DNA from: Akkermansiaceae bacterium
GTDB lineage: Bacteria > Verrucomicrobiota > Verrucomicrobiia > Verrucomicrobiales > Akkermansiaceae
DNA: 15,890 nt
Direction: 5' to 3'
Assembly (NCBI GenBank): GCA_011524615.1
Contig: WTJZ01000227.1
Coordinates: 1-15,890 of the forward strand
The translations under genes and the position numbers were made by a program. Under the pieces are notes generated by a model, which was given only the letters and a program-made list of their open reading frames with translations, had not been told where the DNA came from and did no database searches. Position 1 is the first letter of the stretch. Each line of letters opens with the position of its first letter. This document shows, in pieces, positions 7,122-13,733 of the stretch.

Positions 7122-8018
7122 ATGCAAATCATGATCACTCTCTCTGAGCAGCACGCCCAATTCGTCACTCTCGGTTCAGGCCAACGACTCTGTTACGCCA
7201 CCTTTGGAGCGGAACAGGGCATCCCCCTCCTCTACTTCCACGGTTGGCCTAGCTCCCGCCTCCAGGCTCATTCCCTCGATAGCTTAGGCAAGGAACTCGG
7301 GGTCACCATCTACTCTCCAGACCGCCCAGGGCTAGGACAGTCTGACCACATGGAGAACCGAGTCCTGCAGGACTGGCCGAGTATCGTCTCCGAATTTATG
7401 GATCTACTAGGCCTCCCGGCAGCACACCTCATGGGGGTCTCAGGCGGTGGCCCATATGCGCTCGCGACAGCTTGTGCACTGAATGACCGGATCCTCTCCA
7501 CGAGCATCGTCTGTGGTGCACCTCCTCTAGCCGAGCTAGAGGACCGCAGCGCCATGATCTGGCCGTACCGCGCGCTACTCAAGGCGCGCCCCATCATGCC
7601 AGCGTTACTCAAACCCGCGATCCCACTCACCCGTTGGATCGCGTCCAAGACCTATGAGGAGCCCCCTCTCTCTTGGTTCGTCAGTACTCTCGCCCAAAAG
7701 GACCGCGACATTCTCAAGAAGGACGAGGCCAATCTCTTCGCCCTCTACAGCTTCCGCGAGGCTCTCAGCAAGGGCGCCCCTGGACTCATCATTGATGCGG
7801 ACGCCTACACCAACCGCTGGGATCTCGACTACACTCAAATCACCCATCCCGTGCATTTCTGGCACGGCACTGCAGACCAGAACATCCCCTTCAACATGGC
7901 TCAGCACCTCGCCTCCCAGATTCCGCAAGCCATTCCGCATTGGTTAGAGGGCGAGGGTCACTACTCTCTCCCGATCCAGCACTCCCGTGATATTCTGAAC
8001 TGTATGCTGATGGCATGA
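7122..8018 (+). CDS. Alpha/beta hydrolase
   Basis: 298 residues from the ATG at 7122. A GTG directly before it and an ATG at 7131 are alternatives. The alpha/beta-hydrolase landmarks are in order: FHGWPSSR oxyanion-hole loop near residues 39-46, SPDRPGLGQSD, the nucleophile elbow GVSGGGPYA with S107, acidic residue D252 in HGTADQNIP, and H280 in GEGHYSLP. This is a soluble serine hydrolase of the general esterase/lipase/epoxide-hydrolase fold. The substrate cannot be told from sequence, and no pathway gene is adjacent. There is no signal peptide. It is flanked by terminators on both sides, so it appears to be monocistronic. Confidence 0.85.
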   Translation: MQIMITLSEQHAQFVTLGSGQRLCYATFGAEQGIPLLYFHGWPSSRLQAHSLDSLGKELGVTIYSPDRPGLGQSDHMENRVLQDWPSIVSEFMDLLGLPAAHLMGVSGGGPYALATACALNDRILSTSIVCGAPPLAELEDRSAMIWPYRALLKARPIMPALLKPAIPLTRWIASKTYEEPPLSWFVSTLAQKDRDILKKDEANLFALYSFREALSKGAPGLIIDADAYTNRWDLDYTQITHPVHFWHGTADQNIPFNMAQHLASQIPQAIPHWLEGEGHYSLPIQHSRDILNCMLMA

Positions 8019-8032
8019 TCACTAATCTGTTG

Positions 8033-8060
8033 ACATCCCGCACTTTGCGGGAATGTTTTC
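8033..8060 (+). terminator. Intrinsic terminator after the alpha/beta hydrolase
   Basis: Stem TCCCGCA (8036-8042) / TGCGGGA (8046-8052) with loop CTT, extended by ACA/TGT across one bulged A, then TTTTC. Confidence 0.65.
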
Positions 8061-8124
8061 TCACATCCTGCGTCCTACCTAACATATGCAGAACCTCATC
8101 AAGCTCCTCCTAACAGGACTCACT

Positions 8125-8652
8125 ATGTCACTCTCAGCCAATACCGAAACCATTACCCTAGGAGCGGGATGCTTCTGGTGTGTCGAAGCCGTCTATCATA
8201 AACTCGACGGAGTCCAATCTGCCGTCTCTGGATACATGGGAGGCCATGTTGATAACCCGACCTACGAACAAGTCTGCGGCAAAAAGTCCGGCCATATCGA
8301 AGTCGTCCAGGTCAAATATGACTCCGAAAAAGTCTCTACCGAGGAAATCCTCGCCTGGTTCTGGAAGCTCCATGACCCAACGACCAAAGACCGCCAAGGC
8401 AATGACGAGGGACCTCAGTATGCCTCTGCGATCTTTTACCACTCTCCTGAGCAACAGCGTATCGCCCAAGCCTCACTAGAGGCAGCACAACCAGACTTCG
8501 CAGCTCCCATCGTGACCTACGTGCGCGAGGCCGAGACCTTCTACCCTGCCGAGGACTACCACCAGAACTACTACGAGCTGAACAAGTCTCGTAACCCATA
8601 CTGCCGCTACGTCATCGCACCAAAGATGAAGAAGCTTAACCTCGACAAGTAA
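8125..8652 (+). CDS. msrA: Peptide-methionine (S)-S-oxide reductase MsrA
   Basis: Repairs oxidised methionine in proteins using thioredoxin. The catalytic GCFWC motif lies about 15 residues from the start, followed by GYMGG, the YEQVCGKKSGHIEVVQVKYD block, FWKLHDPTTKDRQGNDEGPQY, and the C-terminal NPYCRYVIAPK, whose cysteine is a plausible recycling residue. I chose the ATG at 8125 because AGGA at 8115-8118 gives a six-base spacing and the protein (175 residues) then has the usual MsrA length. An in-frame ATG at 8086 would add MQNLIKLLLTGLT, which together with the following residues looks like a weak secretion signal ending ...SLSA. An exported form is therefore possible. Confidence 0.92.
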   Translation: MSLSANTETITLGAGCFWCVEAVYHKLDGVQSAVSGYMGGHVDNPTYEQVCGKKSGHIEVVQVKYDSEKVSTEEILAWFWKLHDPTTKDRQGNDEGPQYASAIFYHSPEQQRIAQASLEAAQPDFAAPIVTYVREAETFYPAEDYHQNYYELNKSRNPYCRYVIAPKMKKLNLDK

Positions 8653-8729
8653 GCGCCCCCTCTCCTCAGAGGGATTCGGGAACTTTTGCATCGTCATCTC
8701 TCTCAGAGTGCGTTATCTGCCTGTTCTGT

Positions 8730-10004
8730 ATGGAGAACACGTTTTACAACGCCTTTGACCTAGAGCGCCTCGACACCGAGGCGACATACCCTGATCACCG
8801 ATCCGCATTTCAGATCGATCGAGATCGCGTTCTCTACACCTCCGCCTTTCGCGAGCTCCAGAGCAAGACTCAGGTCTTCCTGAGCGGAGAATACGACTTC
8901 TACCGTACCCGCCTCACCCACTCCCTAGAGGTCGCTCAAATCGGGCGTTCGATTACCTCATGGCTCCTCGCCTCTTCTGACTACCTGAGCGAGTCCTTTT
9001 ACATCGATCCCGACCTCGTCGAGGCCGCTTGTCTCTCTCACGACCTCGGGCATCCCCCCTTTGGCCACGCAGGGGAACGCGTACTGAACCAACTCATGAG
9101 CCAATACGGAGGATTCGAGGGCAATGCCCAGACCCTACGCCTCCTCACTAAGCGCATCTTCTCCGAGAAGCGCCAAGGCATGAACCCCACCCGCGCCTTC
9201 ACCGACTCAGTTCTCAAGTATAAGACCCTCTGGTCAGAACTCGGTGGAGCGGACACCCCGCCTAAGAACCACTTCATCTACGACGACCAACACTCCATCC
9301 TAGACTGGACCATGGGGGGCAATGACTTCCCGCCCGAGTTTCCCGCTGGAGAAGCGCGAGACGCCTTTAAGTCCCTCGAGTGCCAAATCATGGACTGGGC
9401 AGATGATACCGCCTACTCTCTCAATGACCTCGCGGACAGCGTCCGTGCCGGCTTCCTCACCCCGCATAAGATCACCCTCTGGGCAGAACAACAAGACCTC
9501 CACCCAGTCCAGGTAGATGCCATCGAGAGCCTCCTCCGCGCCATTCGAGGGAACCGCATGGACGGGTTCGTCGGCAAGCGCATCGGCCAACACATCCGCG
9601 CCACCACTCTGGAACAAGACGTCAACATCCTCTCCCCTCATACGAACCGCTACCGCTACCGACTCCAGATCGATCCTGATACCGTCCTCTGCTGTAAGCT
9701 CTACAAGAAGCTCAGCTACGAACTCGTCTTCCTCCAGACCGGTCTCAAACAACTCGAGTTCAAGACCCAAGAGATGCTCGAAAAGCTCTGGAAGGCATTC
9801 GCTGATAACTGCCTGCAACCCTCGCATAATCAGCACCTCCTCCCTCCTACGGAGCTGCAGGAGATCAACGAATGCGAGAGTGATAAGGCCAAGCACCGCC
9901 TCCTCTCCGACTACTTCGCTAGTCAGACCGACCTCTCTGCTAAGAAGCTCTACCTCCGTCTCTTCGACGCTAATGCGGGGTCCATCACAGACCTCTACCG
10001 CTAG
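8730..10004 (+). CDS. dgt: dGTPase-family deoxynucleoside triphosphate triphosphohydrolase (HD domain)
   Basis: 424 residues. Removes triphosphate from dNTPs (dGTP in the founding enzyme), controlling nucleotide pools, with a proposed anti-phage role in some bacteria. It starts with the family block RSAFQIDRDRVLYTSAFRELQSKTQVF. The HD metal site is then complete: H64 in RLTHSLEVAQIGR, H104-D105 in LSHDLGHPPFGHAGE, and D225/D226 in MDWADDTAYSLND. The C-terminal third is helical and less conserved. The ATG at 8730 fits the usual family start; no Shine-Dalgarno is visible. The stop TAG overlaps the stop of the convergent minus-strand gene within a single CTAG. Confidence 0.9.
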   Translation: MENTFYNAFDLERLDTEATYPDHRSAFQIDRDRVLYTSAFRELQSKTQVFLSGEYDFYRTRLTHSLEVAQIGRSITSWLLASSDYLSESFYIDPDLVEAACLSHDLGHPPFGHAGERVLNQLMSQYGGFEGNAQTLRLLTKRIFSEKRQGMNPTRAFTDSVLKYKTLWSELGGADTPPKNHFIYDDQHSILDWTMGGNDFPPEFPAGEARDAFKSLECQIMDWADDTAYSLNDLADSVRAGFLTPHKITLWAEQQDLHPVQVDAIESLLRAIRGNRMDGFVGKRIGQHIRATTLEQDVNILSPHTNRYRYRLQIDPDTVLCCKLYKKLSYELVFLQTGLKQLEFKTQEMLEKLWKAFADNCLQPSHNQHLLPPTELQEINECESDKAKHRLLSDYFASQTDLSAKKLYLRLFDANAGSITDLYR

Positions 10005-10885
10005 GAGGCTACTCCAGCGGAGTGACTTCCCAGAGTACTCTCGAGTACGCGGATCAACCGGTCACGTAGCACACGGCCCTCTGCTTCCAGCTGCTTCTGT
10101 ACTCTTTGGTATTCGACCCGTCCCTGATCAGTCTCGATTTTGATCGGATCATACCCCCACTCTGAGAGATCATAAGGGCTCGCCTTCATATCGATCGCCC
10201 GTGCACGCAGAGCGAGCTGAAAGCAGTCCCACACGAGATCACTTCCGACCCAGGGCATCGACTTGAACGCCCACTTATACAGATCCATATTCGCATGGAT
10301 ACACCCAGGTTGTTCGAGACGATCACGATCATGCAGAGTCGGCTGATGCTTATTCATCGGTTGCGCCTCTGGGGAGAAGAACCGAAAGGCGTCAAAGTGC
10401 GTACAGACCAATGGCCGCGCTCTCACCACCGCATCGATCTCCTCCTGACTCAGGCGCAATGGCGCCGACTCACGGTGCCGTACATCAGCCCCGGTATAGA
10501 CCATCGCCCACTCATGCAGGCCAAAACAGGAATACACCGCCTGACGACTCTGCGTCCCTCGCAAGATCGCTAAGGTGAACCGATGCCTCTCGATCTCCTT
10601 CTCCTCTAGCTTACTAGGGTCTGCATACTGCCCCCCCTCCGCGAGAGTCGAATAATGCCGATCCGAATAATGATCCGCCCCGAGGACCTCAACGCCATAC
10701 CCAGGCTGCCACTTCTCGAACTTCCCCATCTTAAAGGGGTAATACTTGGTCAAGAAGTCATACACCGGATGCTTCTCACGCCTCGCCGCACGATCCCGCG
10801 CAGCCTGCGCAAAGGCATGCACCCGCGCAAAGTGTTCCTCTGCCTGGGCTCGCCATTCTGATTCTGATAGTCGCTCTCGTTCCAC
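10001..10885 (-). CDS. Conserved protein, family often labelled '3-methyladenine DNA glycosylase' (function uncertain)
   Basis: 294 residues starting at GTG 10885, the first start codon after an in-frame TGA. It is very rich in W, Y, H and C in motif-like blocks: HPVYDFLTKYYPF (39-51), CFGLHEWAMVY (120-130), CTHFDAFRFFSP (161-172), EQPGCIHANMDLYKWAF (191-207) and IDMKASPYDL (231-240). From memory this pattern belongs to a family found in actinobacteria and other phyla and carried in databases under the glycosylase name. I see neither an AlkA helix-hairpin-helix nor an AAG/MPG pattern to justify that name. The density of conserved H, D, E and C suggests a metal site or hydrolase. It converges on the dGTPase gene with overlapping stops. 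Confidence 0.7.
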   Translation of the reverse strand: MERERLSESEWRAQAEEHFARVHAFAQAARDRAARREKHPVYDFLTKYYPFKMGKFEKWQPGYGVEVLGADHYSDRHYSTLAEGGQYADPSKLEEKEIERHRFTLAILRGTQSRQAVYSCFGLHEWAMVYTGADVRHRESAPLRLSQEEIDAVVRARPLVCTHFDAFRFFSPEAQPMNKHQPTLHDRDRLEQPGCIHANMDLYKWAFKSMPWVGSDLVWDCFQLALRARAIDMKASPYDLSEWGYDPIKIETDQGRVEYQRVQKQLEAEGRVLRDRLIRVLESTLGSHSAGVAS

Positions 10886-10921
10886 CGTCGCACACCATCA
10901 CACAGCCGACCTCGATACGGA

Positions 10922-10957
10922 AACAAAAAAAATAGAGGCTGAGCATCGCCCAGCCTC
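10922..10957 (-). terminator. Strong intrinsic terminator after ndk
   Basis: Minus strand: GAGGCTG...CAGCCTC stem (10951-10957 and 10935-10941) extended by a G-T and two G-C pairs to ten base pairs with a GAT loop, then TA and a run of eight T. Confidence 0.85.
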
Positions 10958-10992
10958 ATTACTATGCACAGGACCTCGAGAGTCCGTACTGA

Positions 10993-11499
10993 TTACTTCA
11001 GATAATCATGTGAGTGGAAGGAATAGATCTCTCCCTCCTTGAAGAAGCGCTTCAGCTCCACCTCCGCCGCCTCTGGACTATCCGAGGCATGACAGATATT
11101 GAACATAGAATTGATCCCGTAATCCTTACGAATCGTTCCCTCATCCGCTTGCGTCGAGTCCGTCGCCCCCAAGATCTCACGCACACGCGCAATCACATTC
11201 GGTCCCTCCAGCGCGAGCGCAATCACGGGCGCACTCGTCATGAATTGAATCAAGCGAGGGTAAAACGGTCGATCCGTAATGTGCGAGTAATGCTCCGCTA
11301 ACAACTCAGGAGTCAACTCCATCATCTTGATCCCTCGGATAATAAACCCTTCTTCCTGATAGCGTCTCAACGACTCCCCTACCAAGTTCTTCTCCACCGC
11401 ATCTGGCTTAAAGAGGACCAACGTCATCTCTGATGAAACACTAGCATCACCACCGTGCTCATCCGTACCCTTAGAAAATAGTTTCTGCAAGAATTTCAT
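10993..11499 (-). CDS. ndk: Nucleoside diphosphate kinase, with an N-terminal extension
   Basis: Transfers the gamma phosphate of ATP to NDPs through a phosphohistidine. Family motifs: MTLVLFKPDAVEKNLVGE, DRPFYPRLIQFMTSAPV, LGATDSTQADEGTIRKDYG, and the active-site H137 in NICHASDS (NxxHxSDS). Usual enzymes start at the residue equivalent to M25 (base 11427). Here a GGAG Shine-Dalgarno four bases before the ATG at 11499 supports a start 24 residues earlier, giving 168 residues with a lead of MKFLQKLFSKGTDEHGGDAS. That start lies inside the end of the TfoX-like gene (29-base overlap). The extension is partly amphipathic and not a signal peptide. It ends at a strong terminator. Confidence 0.92.
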   Translation of the reverse strand: MKFLQKLFSKGTDEHGGDASVSSEMTLVLFKPDAVEKNLVGESLRRYQEEGFIIRGIKMMELTPELLAEHYSHITDRPFYPRLIQFMTSAPVIALALEGPNVIARVREILGATDSTQADEGTIRKDYGINSMFNICHASDSPEAAEVELKRFFKEGEIYSFHSHDYLK

Positions 11500-11785
11500 G
11501 ATACTCCAATTTAAGCTCTATTTTTTCAGAAGAATCAAACGAAAAGATATTTCTATCCTGTTCAGCGGCCTTTAATGCATGAAAAAGCATAATATGAGGC
11601 TTCACCTCTCCCGTGAGATACATCCGTTTAATCGCTTCCACCGCCCCTACCTGCAGGAACTGCTCTACACTCTCAATCCCCACTAACTGTAAGTGAGACT
11701 CCACCTTAGGCCCCACATTCTTAAGCGTCTGTAAATCCACCCCAGCAGCATAACCACCTCCCTCACAATCGTCCACCCCATTCAT
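11471..11785 (-). CDS. TfoX/Sxy C-terminal-domain protein
   Basis: A 104-residue protein from ATG 11785. A GTG just before it is an alternative; AAGG lies a few bases upstream of the ATG. After about 15 unassigned residues comes the TfoX_C helix-hairpin-helix-like domain (PF04994): LQTLKNVGPKVESHLQLVGI, then GAVEAIKRMYLTG and MLFHALKAAEQDRN. Stand-alone TfoX_C proteins lack the N-terminal domain of the competence regulator Sxy. Their role is not well established; DNA or protein binding is inferred. The last 29 bases overlap the Ndk start, so both are in one operon. Confidence 0.75.
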   Translation of the reverse strand: MNGVDDCEGGGYAAGVDLQTLKNVGPKVESHLQLVGIESVEQFLQVGAVEAIKRMYLTGEVKPHIMLFHALKAAEQDRNIFSFDSSEKIELKLEYHEILAETIF

Positions 11786-11954
11786 CACACCTTGCTAATC
11801 CGGAATCCAATTCCCAATTTACTAGGTAAAGACTGCCGAAATCAAATACAGCCAACGCTTTCCCCTAACCAGTAGCGACATCGGAGCCACAGACAAAGGT
11901 GTTATCACTACCTCCTGGGTTCACTTGAGTAACTGCAACAGAGTACCAAACAAT

Positions 11955-11979
11955 AAAAAAGCCCTCTCAATGAGAGGGC
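11955..11979 (-). terminator. Intrinsic terminator of the tRNA-Gln gene
   Basis: Minus strand: GCCCTCTC (11979-11972), loop ATT, GAGAGGGC (11968-11961), then six T (11960-11955). It starts 15 bases past the tRNA 3' end. Confidence 0.85.
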
Positions 11980-11994
11980 CAAATCAATCGAAAG

Positions 11995-12068
11995 TGGTAG
12001 TCCTACTAGGATTCGAACCTAGACTAAGGGAACCAAAAACCCGGGTGCTACCATTACACTATAGGACT
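11995..12068 (-). tRNA. tRNA-Gln (anticodon TTG)
   Basis: 74 nt with CCA encoded. The acceptor stem AGTCCTA/TAGGACT is perfect, the D arm is GTGT-AATGGTA-GCAC, the T arm is CTAGG-TTCGAAT-CCTAG, and the loop TTTTGGT gives anticodon TTG. The anticodon stem is poor: CGGGT facing TCCCT leaves only three G-C pairs, with C-T at 27:43 and T-T at 31:39, and the variable loop is four bases. It has its own promoter and terminator, so it looks expressed. Confidence 0.8.
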
Positions 12069-12090
12069 GTTTCCTTTCGAGTGGACGAGC

Positions 12091-12120
12091 ACTATAAACA
12101 CACCTTCCCGTTTAGGTCAA
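12091..12120 (-). promoter_or_regulatory. Sigma70-type promoter of tRNA-Gln
   Basis: Minus strand TTGACC (12120-12115), 18-base spacer, TATAGT (12096-12091), or TTATAG with a 17-base spacer. The start would fall about 15 bases before the mature tRNA. Confidence 0.65.
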
Positions 12121-12224
12121 CCCAAAATCGAAACTTTTTTCACTTCATAAAGAAACATGAAAAAATGTTCATTTTCCAATAGCCAAAACTGGATTAAGTC
12201 GCTAATACTTTTCCTCCACTTATT

Positions 12225-12300
12225 GGGGCTGTAGCTCAGTGGTTAGAGCAGTCGACTCATAATCGATTGGTCGCGGGTTCGAATCCCGCCGGCCCTACCA
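12225..12300 (+). tRNA. tRNA with CAT anticodon, probably tRNA-Ile2 (lysidine-modified)
   Basis: 76 nt with encoded CCA. Acceptor GGGGCTG/CGGCCCT (two wobble pairs), D arm GCTC-AGTGGTTA-GAGC, anticodon arm GTCGA-CTCATAA-TCGAT, variable TGGTC, T arm GCGGG-TTCGAAT-CCCGC. CAT can be initiator Met, elongator Met or Ile2. Position 1:72 is G-T and not the initiator mismatch. The anticodon arm plus TGGTC closely matches the E. coli AUA-reading Ile2 tRNA, so I favour Ile2; elongator Met is not excluded. Confidence 0.85.
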
Positions 12301-12307
12301 ATTTTCT

Positions 12308-12349
12308 CGGAAACGTTTCCATCAACTCGCTCTTTTAATATTGTTTCCG
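12308..12349. repeat. GGAAACGTTTCC palindrome and a distal half-copy
   Basis: A perfect 12-bp palindrome GGAAACGTTTCC (12309-12320) right after the tRNA. The element CGGAAAC (12308-12314) also has an inverted partner GTTTCCG at 12343-12349. The AAACGTTT core is the classic LacI/GalR-family operator shape. The alternative pairing could form a long-loop hairpin past the tRNA. Confidence 0.35.
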
Positions 12350-12509
12350 AAGGCGTATCGGCATTTTGCCCTCCAGTCCAATCGTCCAGGTTACCCAAAG
12401 GTTCAACTCATTACCTGTAACTCGATTACCTCTGTTGGAACGAAGATTACTCCATTGACTTTTTACTCGCTCTGCCGACAAAGACTGGCACACGACATGC
12501 AACCAAGAC

Positions 12510-12534
12510 CTAATCACAATTTAGTTGCAATTAG
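12510..12534. promoter_or_regulatory. 25-bp imperfect palindrome, candidate operator of the metal operon
   Basis: Dyad centred on 12522: CTAAT..CAA.T and its mirrored A.TTG..ATTAG, 9 of 12 positions paired. It lies 29 bases upstream of the first gene of the operon. A weak promoter reading, TTGCAA (12525-12530), 17 bases, TTAATT (12548-12553), would start inside the dyad, a usual place for a repressor such as Fur or Zur. It does not match the textbook Fur or Zur boxes I know. Confidence 0.35.
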
Positions 12535-12563
12535 CGCATCAACACTCTTAATTCACTTCATCC

Positions 12564-13703
12564 ATGCCTGCCCCTGACTCACAGAATCAGCACTCTACAT
12601 TAGCAAAGGTCACTGCACATCCCTTAGTCGCAGTGGTCTTGCTCTTCTTTCCTGCGATTTTCTCCGTTGTCTATGCGAACTATGTCGCTGACTGGCTCTA
12701 TACCCCGACCCTAGCCTTACTTAGTCCGGCCTTGGATGCTGTGGAGCAGTGGCCAGGGATTCTGTCCGCTCTCTTTGGGGGGAATTATGGTCTCTTCGCG
12801 ATGTTTCCGTTCTTGGTACTCTATGCACTCCCGACGATCATCGTGTTCTCTCTGATCATTGGGTTCTACAAGACCACCAATTTGATTGGACATCTCTCAG
12901 GCGCCCTTCACCCATACTTACAGCATATTGGTATTGGAGGAGATGACCTCGTTAGAGTCGTGATGGGGTTCGGGTGTAATGTCCCTGCCATTGTCTCCAG
13001 CCGCTCATGTGAGAGCTGTTCTCGGGGCGCATGTGTCTCTGCTATTTCGTTTGGTTCGGCATGTTCTTACCAACTCCCCGCCACCTTTGCGGTCTTTGCG
13101 GCTGCCGATATGTCATGGCTCGGCATGGTCTACCTGCTATTGATGGTGATTACGACTCTCATCTACGTCCGCATCACGACCCCTAAGGCGATCCGTCTAG
13201 CGAATAAGCTCAAGAAGGCGACGGGTATGAATAACCTGAGCGCGCCCAACCGCCAAGACATCCTCGCGGACCTCTTAGATGATCTCAAGAGCTTTGTCGT
13301 CACCGCCTTCCCGATCTTTATCGTCATTTGCTTTAGCGCAGCCTTCCTCGAGTGGGTGGGGTTCCTCGCCTATTTCACGCAGGCACTGGCGCCCGTGATG
13401 GCCCTCTTTAATCTCCCTGCAGAAGCTGCTACCGCAGTCGTCCTCGGCTCGGTGCGAAAGGATGGTATCGCTGTCGGCCTCCTGAATCAAGACTCAGGTG
13501 TGCTCAGTGTCGCTCTAGACACTCCGCATCAAGTCCTCACCGCTGTTTACCTTGCCGGCGTCCTGCTCCCCTGCCTCGTGACCGTCCTGACCATCGTCCG
13601 TGAAATGCAGTGGAAGTTCGCCCTCCGCCTCTGCCTTAAGCAAGTCCTGTGGGCCTCCGGCTTCAGCCTCGTCATCGCTTGGGGAGGTGCCCTCCTCTTC
13701 TAG
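12564..13703 (+). CDS. FeoB-like gate (nucleoside-recognition) domain permease lacking a GTPase domain
   Basis: 379 residues, polytopic inner-membrane protein with about eight to nine hydrophobic helices in two related halves. The first half has GFGCNVPAI (135-143), the near-invariant FeoB gate motif with metal-path cysteine C138. The second half has VLGSVRKDGIAVGLL at the position of FeoB's LxGFxxKExxVGxL. FeoB's N-terminal G domain and FeoA are absent. Between the gate motif and the next helix is a cluster C149, C152, C157, C167 (CESCSRGAC, then ACSYQLP). The family suggests divalent metal transport; the metal is unknown. The COG0523 GTPase three genes downstream could supply metal handling. 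The ATG at 12564 has no Shine-Dalgarno. Confidence 0.8.
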   Translation: MPAPDSQNQHSTLAKVTAHPLVAVVLLFFPAIFSVVYANYVADWLYTPTLALLSPALDAVEQWPGILSALFGGNYGLFAMFPFLVLYALPTIIVFSLIIGFYKTTNLIGHLSGALHPYLQHIGIGGDDLVRVVMGFGCNVPAIVSSRSCESCSRGACVSAISFGSACSYQLPATFAVFAAADMSWLGMVYLLLMVITTLIYVRITTPKAIRLANKLKKATGMNNLSAPNRQDILADLLDDLKSFVVTAFPIFIVICFSAAFLEWVGFLAYFTQALAPVMALFNLPAEAATAVVLGSVRKDGIAVGLLNQDSGVLSVALDTPHQVLTAVYLAGVLLPCLVTVLTIVREMQWKFALRLCLKQVLWASGFSLVIAWGGALLF

Positions 13704-13733
13704 CACATCGGCCAACACTTTTAAAAAAAGACA

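Noticed and set aside
8658..8673. Hairpin CCCTCT / AGAGGG after msrA
   Set aside because: Only six pairs and no T-tract, so I would not call it a terminator.
9300..9896. 198-codon minus-strand frame inside the dGTPase gene
   Set aside because: Shadow frame; the plus-strand HD motifs are intact across the same bases.
9517..10143. 208-codon plus-strand frame overlapping the dGTPase 3' end
   Set aside because: Serine/arginine-rich frame-shift shadow running into the convergent gene; no domain.
11925..12182. 85-codon plus-strand frame spanning the tRNA-Gln region
   Set aside because: Classic false protein from antisense tRNA sequence (LGFEPRL-type product).
12225..12300. tRNA-Ile as an integration (att) site
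   Set aside because: No second copy of its 3' end and no integrase or phage gene in the window.
12341..12577. 78-codon plus and 60-codon minus frames after the tRNA
   Set aside because: No start signal, no motif, composition not coding-like. The plus frame overlaps the permease start.
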